Numbered from the stretch's first letter, positions 21,140 through 32,725 are shown. The stretch: 64,000 nt of DNA from Symsagittifera roscoffensis (GCF_963678635.1 NC_087063.1:49735220-49799219); one strand, 5' to 3'. Numbers and translations are program-made. The notes: generated by a model not told the origin, from the letters alone.

Positions 21140-22552
21140 TCAGGCGATACTCAAGTAGTATTTCTTGTGTAGATGCACCATTATTTCTGCTTCTGCGAAG
21201 ACCACATGTAGGATAGCGTACAGTTCCCTTGGGCTCAACTTGCCCCTGTTCGCGTCATAGACCGGCATCGAGACCTCCATTATTCCTCTTTCGACCATGA
21301 ATTCTCTCAGCCTTGTTAGTGCCAGCATCATGTACTCAGGGTCTATTGTGTTCCTTTCCTTGACCCTCGTTACCAGAAAGCACGAGTACTTCCCCGGAAC
21401 TTGTGAAACTGATGGGGGAAGCGCAGGCATTCCTCCCAACCCCGGTCTCTGCCTGAATAGAAACTCCACGTTCTGATACTCTTTCCTGAAGTCGGCCTCT
21501 AGTTTTGATTTGAAGCTCAAGTCCGCCGTTATACAGATCGCGCTGGTCCTGTCTGACAGAATGAAGCCGCTGTCCCTAATCAGGATGTTCTCTGAATATT
21601 CATTTGGAATTTCAAATTTTGTTTTGAAAATCCTCCCTATGGTAGGCTCAGCCTCTTCCTCATCCAGTTCCAGCCCGCTCGTTTTTCTCACTTCTCTGAG
21701 TTTCTTTATCATCAAGTTTTTGGTGTGGGTAGGTCCTAACCCCACTCCCCGGACAAAAATATTTATCGACGTCCCCGTCGATGATGCTGGGTCTGAATTA
21801 TCTGGTGGTATTTCGAGCGGCCTGTCGGTTGTCGTCCAACCGAAGAGGCAATTTTTCGCTTTCACGTGTTTTTTGGCCGACATGTCGACTTGCTGGATGC
21901 TTCGCTCCTCATCACTCTTACTCTTGACGTCGCTCATCCAGTCTAGTATCCTCAAGCTTGTGTTTTCCCTCCTTTCTATCTCATTCTGTTCCAGATCTGT
22001 CTCTTGTTCTGGTGTGGAGTAGTCTTCATGCGGGTAGTGTTCACTGTCGTGGATGATCTGCCATTCATCGTCGGCTGCCAGTTTGCCCATACTCAGTAGC
22101 TCTTCGCATAATTTATCAGGCTGTATCTTATCAATCAAGAAGTCATCTCCGTACCTATTGTACCTCATGCCTGTCCGTTTGCGATTGCCACTCCTGGTTC
22201 CAGCTGGTATCGGCAAGTCTAGTTCTGTCCACTTCGGCACCTCGTTCTGCTCCGGATCGTTCCAGTCTTCTTCCACAAAGGATTCAGCCTCTGAGTCCGC
22301 TTCTATCTTCCCATTATCGTCCAAAATCAAGTCCTCGTTGCCATCATTTTTCTCTCTGGTACCCTTTTCGTTCACCTCGCATGCTGGCTCCACCAATAGG
22401 TACTCGAGTCCCTCCATATTCTGCGGTACGCACCAGTCTTCTGGGGATGGGACATGAGGTTTCAGGTTTTCATAATGCGCTGCTCGCCCCATACTCAAGC
22501 GGTGGAACCGTCCTTGCTGGTGCACTTCCGTTATAATGAACGGTCTCTCCAT
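21140..22552 (-). pseudogene. Pol copy B: acidic tail and macro-like domain
   Basis: This is the best preserved copy of the Pol C-terminus: 470 codons without a stop. After the RGRAAHYENLKPH part comes a Glu/Asp-rich tail with SSTGTSINIF. From about codon 340 (nt 21540 downwards) follows the macro-like domain: ICITADLSFKSKLEADFRKE, a loop with GLGGMPALPPSV, KYSCFLVTRV, LTRLREFMVERG, MEVSMPVYDANRG and LSPRELYAILHVVF. The stop after HLHKKYYLSIA marks the likely true end of Pol. Macro domains bind ADP-ribose; the usual Gly-rich loop is replaced, so binding or hydrolysis must be tested. Confidence 0.68.
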
Positions 22553-23951
22553 ATTTTAGGTAGTTTCTTTGTCCCTTTGGGAGGTATAACATTCTGGAAG
22601 ACCCAGACGTATTGGCCCACTGCATATGGTTTCGCTTGCAGTATTTTCTCATCGTATTTCTTCTGCTGTCTCATTTGTGCTTGCGCTGTGTTCCTCCTGC
22701 AGAGCTCGTTTAGTTCCTGTTGTCTCTTAACCGCTTCTTTCACATAAGCTTGAGGCGATGTCTTTTTCCCTTCGTATTCTGGGTAAAAGAATGTTAGAGG
22801 CATTGATCTTTCCCCGCCCGTCAACATCATGAAGGGACTGATTCCTGTTGTTGAGTGTTGCGTACTGTTGTATGTATCTACCACTTGCGGCAGATATTTA
22901 TCCCAGTGTGTCATGTATCTTGAGCAGTATACCCTTAGCATGTTCACCAACGTTCTATTTTGTCTCTCCACTAACCCGTTGGTCTGGGAAGGCTAGGTCG
23001 TTGAGTGCGCTTGAGCAATGTGTGACCTCTTCATCAATTCTTTCGTCAGGTCCCCCACGAAGGTTTTTCCGTTGTCCGACTGAAATGTCATCGGACAACC
23101 ATACCGTGATATCCAATGTGTTATCAAGTGGTCACACGTCTCCTCTGCCGAGGTTGTCTGACACGGCACCGCTTCTGCCAACTTTGTGAAATCATCTATT
23201 ATCACCAGTATTCGGTTATATCCCGACTCTGCCATGCAGATCTTTTGATGGTCTATCTGCACAACCTCGATAAATTCCGAGCTTTCAATGGACTTGAGTG
23301 GGAACTTCATCTTCCTTGGGTCTTTCAGCTGTAGACATGCCAGGCATGCATTCACCCATCTCTCGCAAGCTTTCCTTAATCCTGGGCAATCAAACCTATG
23401 TAATATTCTTTGTTGCACAGTGTCTATCCCCTGGTGCCCCAATTGATCATGCGATCTGAATAACACTTCGGTGTGATACAACTGTGGCAATATGATGAGG
23501 TTATGCTTGTGCGATATCTTCTCCTCATCCTTTCTCTTGCACGCTACCACCCCATCAGCCGTGTGATAGAGTAAATCCTTTTTTTCTTTGTAGAATTGGC
23601 CAAGATCTTGTAGCTGTCTTCTTCCAGATCCCCCTTTTCTTTGGATCCCGTCCGGATCCATTTGGAGAGGTTACTTGTCATCTTGTCATTCTTTTGGGCC
23701 CGTATTAGGTCCGGCAGCCGGTATCTCGCCTTGACATGTTCCTTTAGTGCCATTATCTGACCATTCATTTCTCCAGGACTGTGGATGTCATCTTTCAGCT
23801 TTACGCAAACTATCCTCCTCAAGATCTTTCTGTCATCTTCTGGCACCAGGTTTCTTCTGACATTTGAGTTGCAAGATAGCTCCCTGAACGGTTTCCTCGA
23901 TACTGCAATTTTCTCAAGTTCTTCACTCCCTCGCACTTCCTGCTGATCCAA
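22531..23951 (-). pseudogene. pol: Pol copy B: integrase
   Basis: Three frames cover the integrase: 23544-23951 (basic linker), 22993-23661 (HHCC module with SHDQLGH and ACLAC, first Asp in VQIDHQ, second Asp in QSDNG) and 22531-22971 (GLVERQNR is at its start, then the basic helix region up to the GPF block). A stop near 22994 falls between AHSTT and the NGLVE block, and small frameshifts lie near 23600 and 22550. The DD35E residues are all present. Confidence 0.9.
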
Positions 23952-24038
23952 GTTGTACGTTCCTCAGGAGGGATCCGTCTGTAGTTCTCTATCGCGGTGT
24001 CCCATCTTCTCTTCCGCCAGTATCATGCATAGACTACT

Positions 24039-26429
24039 TTAATCATCGCTGCTCTTCTCTGAGTCTTCATCCCATTCTTCACTCCCCCCGGAAAATTTTT
24101 CTTCTCCAGCATCTTCCTCCGCTGTTGGCCACTCCCCGGACTCTTGACCTAGTCCAAGGTGTTCAGCCTCATCCTTGAATGCCACCTTTTTCCTCCTAAC
24201 CCGAGTCCGCTCAAGTATGTCTTCAGGGATTTTATCAACCAATGAATGCTCGACTTCTCTCTCACCAGAATTATTTTCTTTACTGGAGTCCTCGCCGCTG
24301 TCCGCTTCCTTTCTTCTCAGTATCGTGACTTCTGGTTCCTCTTTGCCCTTCTCTTTGATCACAAACTTATCGTCCGCCAGTTTCTCGAAAAATCTCCTCA
24401 ATTTTTCATCTATCACTGCTCTTCCTGTCTCTACTTGTTTCAGGTCATAGCCTTCCGCCTGGAGTGTCTCCCTCACAATTTTCGACTTGAGTATTATCTC
24501 CATCGGCATCTTTTGGGTTCTTTTCAAGATTGTTTTCTCTGGAGGCTCCTTTGGTAATTCGGGGTGATCTTCTATCGGTTTGCCTGACCTGTCGAGCCAT
24601 CTCGTGAGTGGAAGACTATCATACGTTTCCTTATCCATGAAGGAAAAAGCATCTTTTATTTCGGGCCTATCTGCCTCTCTTTGTTCTTGCCTCTCGTAGA
24701 ACTCCGTCTTCTTACTCAAGCTATCGGCATTTTGATGTTTGTCTATTTTCCTATGCTCAATTATCATGTTGTATCCGTCCAGGCGAACTATCCACCTTCC
24801 AATGTAGCTCTGGTCCCTTGAGTACGTTTTCAGCCAGCTGAGTGCCCTGTTGTCGACTCGCAGCTTGATTGGCTCGCTGCCTAAGTATGCTCTATATTTT
24901 TCGACAAAGGTAACCACCGCGAACATCTCTGCTTTTGGCGCCCCGTACTTCATTTCCGTATCACTCAAGACTTTACTCCCGTACGCTATTGGTCCTAAGA
25001 CTGTCTTCCCGTTCGATTCCTGTTCTTGATGGAGAGTGCCAGAAATTGCGACTACCGACGCATCCTTGTCCAGCACGTACATTTCTTTTTCCGTTGGCAT
25101 CCCTAGCACCGTTGCCTCCCACAACTTCTTCTTTATTCTCTGGAATGATTCTTCCGCCGCGTTGTTCCACGTGAACTTCTTGCATTTGTGCCTCATTAGT
25201 TGTTGCATCGGGTATACTTTGTCCGCGTAGCCCTTGATGAACTCCCTGTAATAGTTCGCAAAACCCAGGAAGCTCATCAATTGATGTTGCGTTTTTGTTG
25301 ATTTCGAAGTCAGAACCGCTTCTACTGAATCTGGGTCTGGTCTGATGCCATGCCTGTCCACCATCCTTCCCAAGTATTTGATCGAGTCCTTGAGTATCTC
25401 GCACTTTGACGGTTTGCATTTTAGTCCTGACCTCTTCATGCATGTAAAAATCTCGTCTAGTCGCTCGATGTGGTCCTCCAGTGTAGGCGTCGCAATTACC
25501 ACGTCATCCACGTAGCACATTACCAGGTTGCCGTATTTCTTTGTCACACCTATCAGCGCATGTGCCATCAACCATTGAAATGTAGCCGCGGCATTGCAGA
25601 GACCAAATGGCATCCGTTTCCATTGAAACAGCCCCAGCTCGCAGGCGAACCCCGTTTTGTCCCTGTCCTGCTTCCTCAGTAGGACCTGCCAGAAAGCCGA
25701 TCCTAAATCAAGAAACGTAAAAAAATTTGCATCGCCTAACTTCGAGAGGCTCTCATCAATTCTAGGTATGGGATAGGCATCCTTCACCGTGACGGAGTTC
25801 AGGTACCGAAAGTCACAACAAAACCGCAATTGGTCGCCTTTCTTTTTGACCATCACTACTCCACACGCCCACTGTGATTTGGATGGTTCTATCATATCAT
25901 ACTCTTGTAAGGTCTTTATTTCTTTTCTACATACATCCGTTTTGTGCGGGGTCATGCGCCTCGCCCCCTCCCTGTACGGTACCGCAGGCTCCTCAAGCTC
26001 TATTTCATGTTCAATGAAATTACAACATCCAATGTCTGCCTTATGTTTCGAAAAAACATCCTCATTCTGCTCCAGTACATCCTTGATGGCTTCGAGCTGT
26101 TCGTCCGTTATCTTGCCCCTTAAATGCTCTATCTCCGGTAGAACCGGTTTATCCCTCTGCATTTCATTTAGTGTTGGTCTTTCCGGAAAATTCGAACAGC
26201 TCGAAAGTCCATCGTTTGTCTTTGACTTAAGCAATTTTACAAGACCTGATGAACCTTTTATTTTCATCAATCGTCTCAAGATACAAATTTTGTCCCTATG
26301 ATTGGGACAATCATTAACTTCATTCTGTTTTGGATTTTCAGTCATTTCATATCGAGTTTTTACGGGTAAAGCATATCCCAGCTTCCTTGCCCTTTGTATC
26401 GTGATGGGTATATCAAGAGTATTCAACAA
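24039..26429 (-). pseudogene. pol: Pol copy B: reverse transcriptase, RNase H and linker, uninterrupted
   Basis: This is the longest clean pol frame of the window, 796 codons. It holds the pre-RT linker (from LDIPITIQRARKLGYALPVK), RT with LDLGSAFWQ, RMPFGLCNA and YVDD at 25503-25514, and RNase H with KDASVVA, KAEMFAVV, RVDNRAL and HQNADSLS. About 180 charged residues reach to SEEWDED. The first ATG-like codon is internal to pol. The frame is broken upstream, between protease and here, and downstream at 24039, where a TAA-type stop precedes the integrase linker. It serves as the family reference. Confidence 0.95.
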
Positions 26430-27214
26430 GACACTGACGCAGAGGCCGCTCTTGGTTATCGAGAAGGATCTTCCTAAAACAGCAGCACTTTGACTATTAG
26501 GATTTGGGACTATGCATACTTGCTTGTGATCTCTTAGTTAATTATAGTTTTCATTCGCAAGCTCTCATTTGCCGCTTCGTTCGCTTTCAGCCTCACCCTC
26601 CTACTCAAGAATACCGGTGCTTTATTTTCATTTGTCATTATTAAAATTACCGGTTTAGTTGCGTATCTCCTATCCGGGTTCAGTATCCTGAGCATAGCAT
26701 TGCTTAAATCAATCGTTACGTCGAAGTTCCTGATGAAGTCTCTGCCTAAAATTGATGATGAAGTCTCTGGCTAAAATTGGTCAGATTCATCTAGGTTTTC
26801 TACCACGAGAAGGCTCATCCACAGGATGAGTTCCCCCAGGTTTAGGGCTATTATTGGTGTTCTGCCTAGCACCCTCAGCTCCCCTTTGCTTGCAGCTGAC
26901 AGCCGTATTCTCGAGTCTATCAAATCATCCTTGTTGAAACCCATTCGCTCCCAAGTTTCAATTGGTATAACACTCAATACTGCTCCCGTATCAAGTAACC
27001 CGCGTAACTGAGTCTTCTTGCCACTTATGTCAAGCACGTAAGCTGATACATCTGCCTCTGTCCCGATGTGCATTGCAACTTCTTCCAACATGGCGCAGCG
27101 TCCAATCGATCTCACTTTCATTTCTTCTTTGCCCACGTAGATCTGTCCGGCTAGGTCTGCGTCGCATGTTATCATTTTCGTGTAGATGTTTATCCCGTCT
27201 ATGTTTAACATCAC
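26430..27214 (-). pseudogene. pol: Pol copy B: aspartic protease and following segment
   Basis: The frame 26771-27214 contains LLDTGAVLSVIP, with the catalytic DTGA at 26981-26992, then RIRLSAASKGELRVLG. A partial tandem duplication around 26735-26775 (TGATGAAGTCTCTG twice) disrupts the end. Beyond it the conserved GRDFIRNFDVTIDL block, typical of the end of retropepsin domains, is readable to about 26690. The protease would cleave the Gag-Pol precursor. Confidence 0.85.
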
Positions 27215-27331
27215 CTCATGCGGAGAATAAGCCTCCGTATATCTGTTCTCGACGCGGACTGACTTGCTGCCACCTCTTGTTAGTAGTGCCCTCAGGGCTC
27301 TAGAGGTTGTCTGCGGACTTATTGAACTTAA

Positions 27332-27644
27332 TTAGTCTGCGTACACATCAATGTGCATTATTTTCTGATCGCTGAGTTCGCTTAGATTCCTCGTTACTTT
27401 GTGGCCGCCCACTGTGATTATTGAAATTATCCTTGCTCCAATCTTCGTTATGCCGAATGGCTTTCCCGTCACCATTTTCAGAGTGTTGCAATTTCCACTC
27501 TTTGTCGCTCCCACTTCGACTTCTGGCTTTGACACTAGCCCACTTAACGTCTCGTTCAACTTCTGTCTTTCAATCTCCTGTTTCATTCGTTGCTCGATTT
27601 CTTTCGTGGCTAGGTTTTGTATCACTTTGTTGATGGCCTACATG
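27332..27644 (-). pseudogene. gag: Gag copy B: C-terminal end only
   Basis: The frame 27332-27625 (IQNLATKEIEQRMKQEIERQ, then KPFGITKIGARII) matches the part of copy E between the second zinc knuckle and the protease (about 35565-35870). It is a helical, Lys/Glu-rich segment. Homology stops abruptly at about 27637-27644, where plus-strand gag leader begins. No knuckle or capsid part is present in this orientation. Confidence 0.7.
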
Positions 27645-27792
27645 GCCTGTGATAACATACAAGGGTTCGCGGTCACTATTTAAGTGCAACTTTCGGAAAT
27701 TATTGTGTTGTGTTATTATTGTCAGTAGTCAAACAATAAGGACACTAGCAAGCGAATTGAGTGTATAGGCAGTAGGAAGTGATAAACTTAAA
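27645..27792 (+). promoter_or_regulatory. Leader of copy D upstream of gag
   Basis: This leader of about 150 bases is shared with copy E (32726-32867): TTCGCGGTCACTATTT, then ATTGTGTTGTGTTATT and CAGTAGTCAAACAATAA. It should contain the primer-binding site near its left end, but I could not match it to a tRNA with confidence. Confidence 0.55.
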
Positions 27793-30425
27793 ATGAGTCT
27801 AGACAAGTCAAGGATACCTAAACTAAGTGATAGCTCTATGCAATTCATACCAGATAAACAGAAAAAAGGCAATGTGCGACGCTTTTGCTGAAAGGATCGC
27901 ACGAACCCGAACCGACAAAGGGAAAAAATTTTCAGGCGGAATGGTTGAAACCAGGAGTCAAAAGTCCTCAGAAGGACAAAAGGCAATGTTAGAAAGAGAT
28001 GTCCATCAGGAACCTGCGATGGATGAGAACCGGGACGGACATAGACCTGAAGGGAGAGGAAACAGAAGATTGGCGAGTGAATCTACTCCGGTAGAACAAG
28101 GCCAAGATTTTGCCACTTCCACCGGGACTCTAGACCGAGAAGAGATGTCGGAACTGTTCGACATCTCTACTGAAAATGCGGCGACTGCAAGATCACCCAC
28201 ATACAACACTATGATGCATGGCGCGACGGAAAAACCGGCAACACCGTCCTCATTTTCAGAAAGAGTGAAGAACACTTTGGGAAACTTCTTTCCATTTACC
28301 ATGGGAACGGGTTCAGGCGATGAAGCAGAAAACCGGGAAGAAGAGGAGGACGATGAAGAGCATGATAACCTCGGATCTCAAGTCAGCCTCAATAGTTCGA
28401 CCACAAACGGATCAGGCCAGTCAGGAGATTTTGTGACAATAACGATTTCGGAGATGTGAACTGGGAAGAACCGAGACATAGTGCTATATAACCCACCTGT
28501 GGATCCAGAAGCGGATTATGATGAAACGTCGAGGCAGAGAAGTAAGACTCGAGTCTCGACCAGCTCCAAGCTACCTGGAATCGACAGGGTGACACCGCCA
28601 CTTAAGACACCATTAGTGGACAGCGGAGCATCAATCGAAGAAGCCTTGACCAACATACTGGGTAGCATAGGAGAACAGAAAGAACAGATGTCCTTAAGAA
28701 TGAGTGAACTAGAAAGGGCAGCCCACGTCGAGAGAGAAAACCTGCGGGAGAGATCAAACTCAACAGACAAGAAGTTAGCAGAAGCCAAAAACGCTTGAAG
28801 GAGAGAACGGATGATCACTTGGCCGAGAACTTGTCGCGAATGACGACGGAATCTGAGCGAAGAGAATCTGTACGATTGAGAGATGACATGGAGAAGTTAA
28901 GAATTCAATAAGAGCAGACTCTTGGGACTCTTGACACGGAGATAGACGCGATGATGCAGAGGCGAACTCAGGCTATCATGGATAGGTTGGATGAGCTACT
29001 AGGAAACAGGAGTGGATCGAAGAATGGGGAACCAAACTCAGGAGAACCCGGCATGGATTCGAGAGTGAATTTCAATGAACAACCCAATAGAAGAAGGACA
29101 TATGGATCCACTAGAGGAAGAGGCAGTTCATCCAGCTATGCCACAGGGGATAATAGGCCATTGGGCCCAAACATCAGAGGAAGCTCGACTGACAACATGC
29201 CGACCTCAAACGAACGACCGACGCAATATACACTGCGACTGGGAGATGAGATTCCATTAACTGGAGTCATGCAAATCAAGGAAGAAGTAATCACAGTGAT
29301 TCGGACAGAAGGGAAAATTCAGAGCTCCTATCAGGGGGCAATGATGCTCAAGCGGGGCATTCAAGAGACGCTAAAACAATGGCCACAGCCTTTGAACCCC
29401 TGAACAGGTCTTCGGAAACTTTCCTAACGAGGTTATCTAGAACCAATGAACGCATGAAAAGTCCAGTAGGGTTTTCAAGAAACCAAGATGCTTTAAAGAC
29501 GGATCTGATGGCTGAATTGATACCTATATAGAAATAATAAAACTGCCTTTTGATGATGAGGACTTGTCAGAAAAACAAGAATGCAGTGCTCTCAACAAGA
29601 ACCTGGAAGGAACAGCCCTAAACTGTGTGATGGCCAAAAAACAATACCAGCGGGATACTGCTGAGAAAATCTTTGAAATCTTGTTAAATCATTTTGGCTC
29701 AGGGGTGCAAGGACACCAAGCAATGATGCCCTTCGAGAAAAGGAGGCAACGTAAAGACGAGACGATAGACAAGTTTCTAGACGATTTGAAGATGCTTAGA
29801 AGGCGTAGCCAACCAGATGAGTCGGACAGAAGGATGAACCTGGCAGTAGCCTCAAATTCATCGATGGTGTGAAGAATGATGAGCTTCGAACAGTGTTAGT
29901 GACACATTACACGCCACTTTCAACCAATGCGCCAACACCAGAGGAGTTGAGACTCAAGTCAAAAGAATATCTTTTACTGAAGCCTCCATCGAAATCTGGA
30001 TATTACAAAAACAATTCTGGCAATTTTAACAAAGGACCAGCAAATCAAGGTAACAACTGGTACAAACCAAGGGACGATATGGACAAGAGGCGCTCTTGTG
30101 CAAATTGCAAATCGACGGACCATCATGTGTCAACATGCCCAACCTAAAAACAGGGCATGAAAGCAAAAGGCTTTAGCCTCGAAGATTAGGATGCGTCAGA
30201 AGTCAATCATAAAGATTTCATGAGAGGAGTAATTGGGAAATTCGGCCCAAGGTGTTTCTTCTTGGAAGGTTACTTTAAATCGGATTGTCCACATTTTTGG
30301 GATGCTGTGGCGGACATCAAGCAACCAAGGCATGAGGAAGCTTTATCGGGTGTGAAAGCCAGCAAGGCTCGCCTTTTGAGTGAAGCGGAGGCACGCAGAA
30401 AGGAGAAACCGCAAGAGCTAGCAAC
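27645..30425 (+). mobile_element. Copy D: 5' leader and gag fragment in inverted orientation next to copy B
   Basis: From the TGTGATAAC at about 27647 the sequence matches the leader and gag of copy E (from about 32724) and stops matching near 30425, inside the region after the second knuckle. It has no LTR and no pol. Together with the gag remnant of B, which is in the opposite orientation, it would make almost one full gag. This suggests an inversion of the 5' end of B, but an independent fragment is possible. Confidence 0.7.
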
Positions 30426-30450
30426 AAACAGTAAACAGACCGGTTTTTAG
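27793..30450 (+). pseudogene. gag: Gag copy D: N-terminal, capsid-like and CCHC parts
   Basis: Start ATG at 27793 (MSLDKSRIPKLSDSS, same as copy E); an extra base near 27865 moves the reading to 27827-28459. The N-terminal part is charged and disordered, then comes a coiled coil (28481-28900). The capsid-like part at 29564-29872 has ALNCVMAKKQYQRDTAEKIF and ETIDKFLDDLKMLRRRSQ. A CCHC knuckle CANCKSTDHHVSTC lies at about 30097-30138. A second knuckle (30260-30292) has lost residues, CFFLEGYFKSDC. Gag forms the particle and binds element RNA. Several stops and shifts; homology ends at about 30425. Confidence 0.85.
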
Positions 30451-31457
30451 GGTAAAATTATGATTTGTTGATCCACCGAAAATTGCAATTTTTGAGATAT
30501 CGATGTTTTTCGAAACAAAAAAGCTCTAAATTAGTGAGTTACATCGGAACTGCTCTAGTATAATAATTGGAAGCGGTTAATTTCAGTTCGGACGTAGTTG
30601 GAACTAAAAGGGAACTGAAAGTCAAATTTTTGTGATTATTGAAAAAACGAAATGCTACAAAACAAAAAGAATGAAATTTTTGCGTTAGGGCAAAACAAAT
30701 TGTTGTTCGGACAACATTCACTAGTGAATCGACAGGTTTTAAAACCCGTTTACCAATAACCTTCCGGGTCCCAGTGAAATCAAAATTAACTTGTTTGATT
30801 TAGTGGATTCGTCAATCCGGAGTGGTCCAAATAGCATTGTTTTTCGCAAATTTTTTCAGCTGGAACGTTGTAGAACGTTTTTTTTTGCATTGAAATAGAA
30901 AAGTATAGGCCTTCTAAGCTCGGATCAAAAAAATTAGGCGGAACCTATAAGTTAGAAAGTTTTTGGACATTGAAGAAAAGACGTTTTGGTCGATAACTTT
31001 TCAACTAATCGACAAATCTAGTTGATCTTGGTATCATTAGATCAAAAATTAGGTGAGCTTACTAATAAAGTCTTTGTTTGCTGAGAAAATTGAGTATACA
31101 AACGTTTTGGATTGTTTTTATCAAAATTATCAATTTGTGAAGGTAGACCCTCCACGTTTTGTAAAAAAAAGATTCGGGAAGCCGTTATACCCCTACCAAA
31201 GGGTAGTAACGTTGAATAAGGTAATTTTACGCTGTTCTCGACAAAAAAGGAGGGATGAGGAACCCAGAAAATTATAGTCGAGTCCCTTCGTTAAAACGAT
31301 AGTTATAAGACCCTTCACAGTCAAGGAGAATTGTCAAGTAAGCAACTTAGCTTCAATCCGGCAGAGTCTAGGGCTCGAACACACCCCTCCCAATTAGTTC
31401 ATATAGCATATTAGACTCGGAGACCAAATCAGGAAGGGCCTCAGGTGTGATTTTTAA
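30451..31457. other. AT-rich stretch without recognisable gene
   Basis: Rich in A and T runs, with no frame over 80 codons and no match to the element copies that I can see. A 74-codon ORF at 31053-31277 has no recognisable motif. It could be host intergenic DNA or an old, unrelated insertion. Confidence 0.5.
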
Positions 31458-31963
31458 GTACCCCGGAAAAGCTATTTTTACAAACCCGGAAGGGTCCTAT
31501 TTTCAACAATCCGGAGGGGTCATTTTTTCACCAATCCGGAAGAATCCTATTTTCACCAAGCCGGAAGGGTCCTATTTTTACCATCCTTATTTTGCCAATT
31601 CGGAGGGGTCCTTTTTTGCCAATCCGGAAGGGTCTTAATTTTGCCAATCCGGAAGGGTCCAACTTTTGCCAATCCGGAAGGGTCCCAACTCGAAAGGGTC
31701 CTAATTTTGCCAACTCGGAAGGGTCCTAATTTTGCCCATCCGGTTGGGTCCTAATTTTGCCAATCCGGAAGGGTCCCAACTCGGATGAGTCTTAGTTTTG
31801 TCAGTCCGGAAGGATCCTAATTTTGCCAATCAGTAAGGGTCCTAATTTTGGCAATCCGGAAGGGTCCCAATTTTGGCAATCCGGAAGGGTCCTATTTTTG
31901 CCATTCCGGAAGGGTCCTATTTTTGCCAATCCGGAAGGGTCATAATTCTCATTAATCCGGAGG
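31458..31963. repeat. Minisatellite, about 20 units of about 25 bp
   Basis: The unit is close to CCGGAAGGGTCC followed by TAATTTTGCCAAT. Units range from 17 to 40 bases because some are shortened (CCCAACT in place of the T-rich half). The left units have TATTTTCACCAA and the right ones TAATTTTGCCAA, so variants are clustered, as expected from local unit amplification. Open frames on both strands here are by-products of the repeat. Confidence 0.9.
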
Positions 31964-32100
31964 TCGCAGAAAAATCATTATTTATGTTATATATAACGGA
32001 CTTGGTTGTAGGAATCCTAAAGCGTACGTAGACGAAAGTGATATACATAGTAAAGAGTTATAGGATATAAGGAATCAGGCTAAAAACCAGTGATTGCACT
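31964..32100. other. Short unique stretch between minisatellite and inverted repeat
   Basis: AT-rich, no gene and no repeat recognised. Confidence 0.5.
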
Positions 32101-32379
32101 GGTTACTTGCCTGTAAGTAAAATTTGAAAGACCATAGTAGAACAGAACAGGTCTAAGCCCGGAGATTCGCGACTCTAGTTCTAACTGAAAGCAGAGTTCG
32201 ACACTGATTTGTGTGGATTAAAATCCAAACTTTTGGGGGGGGGAGTGTTTGGATTTTAATCCACACAAATCAGTGTCAAACTCTGCTTTCAGTTAGAACT
32301 AGAGTCGCGAATTTCCGGGCTTAGACCTGTTGTGTTCTACTTTGGTCTTTCAAATTTTACTTACAGGCAGATAGGTAAC
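32101..32379. mobile_element. Long inverted repeat, about 130-bp arms, G-rich loop
   Basis: The left arm 32101-32230 and the right arm 32247-32379 are inverted copies with few mismatches and one short insertion near the outer end of the right arm. The 16-base spacer is TTTTGGGGGGGGGAGT. The high arm identity suggests a recent event or a foldback-type or MITE-like element. No flanking target duplication is obvious. Confidence 0.8.
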
Positions 32380-32416
32380 ACAGGACTCCAAAGGCAGATA
32401 GGTAACACAGGACTCA
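32367..32416. repeat. Tandem duplication at the outer end of the inverted repeat
   Basis: GGCAGATAGGTAACACAGGA with the next few bases occurs at about 32367-32390 and again at 32393-32416, a 26-base period. Confidence 0.8.
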
Positions 32417-32466
32417 GTAGGTGCAATTGACGCCCACATGAGAAAAATACTGCCTTTGAGTTTTGT

Positions 32467-32489
32467 CTGTTTAGTGCGGCACTAAACAG
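32467..32489. repeat. Perfect short palindrome
   Basis: CTGTTTAGTGC, one G, then GCACTAAACAG: eleven-base arms. It may form a cruciform or mark a small insertion end. The surrounding 32390-32720 is AT-rich without a gene. Confidence 0.7.
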
Positions 32490-32725
32490 GGAAAGCTCTT
32501 TCTTTAGAAACAAGTTCGACTATTGAACTGCAATTGACTAAGTGCAAGACACATAAATTTTTTGGAAATTTTTTTTGACCTTTCTTCATTTTTGATTTCA
32601 AATTCTCAATAATTGTTACTGAGTGGGTAGTGAGTACACTATCTTTTTGATATTTTGATATTATCAGTCTGAACTTATAACCATTAATCAATTGTTGTGA
32701 AAAAAATGTATACACACTTTACTGT

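Larger units (their letters stand above)
15941..27644 (-). mobile_element. Ty3/gypsy-type retrotransposon, copy B, split by copy A
   Basis: On the minus strand this copy reads the end of gag, protease, RT, RNase H, integrase, the macro-like domain, the spacer and ORF2 as far as the charged linker. There it is cut at 15941 by the LTR end of copy A, and the rest of ORF2 should lie to the left of the window. At the 5' side it stops inside gag at about 27644, where plus-strand gag of copy D begins. It is close to copies A and C in sequence. It lacks about 1.1 kb inside ORF2. Confidence 0.92.

Noticed and set aside
27645-27700. Primer-binding site
   Set aside because: A TGGTCACTATTTC-type sequence lies near the leader start of E, but D has CGGTCACT and I could not match a tRNA 3' end.
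31053-31277. ORF of 74 codons in the AT-rich stretch
   Set aside because: No motif, no neighbour context, and length expected by chance.
31447-31713. Open frames on both strands in the minisatellite
   Set aside because: They follow from a repeat unit free of stops in some frames; no start context or homology.
31458-31963. CRISPR-like array
   Set aside because: Units are contiguous and variable without unique spacers, and the context is eukaryotic; it is a minisatellite.
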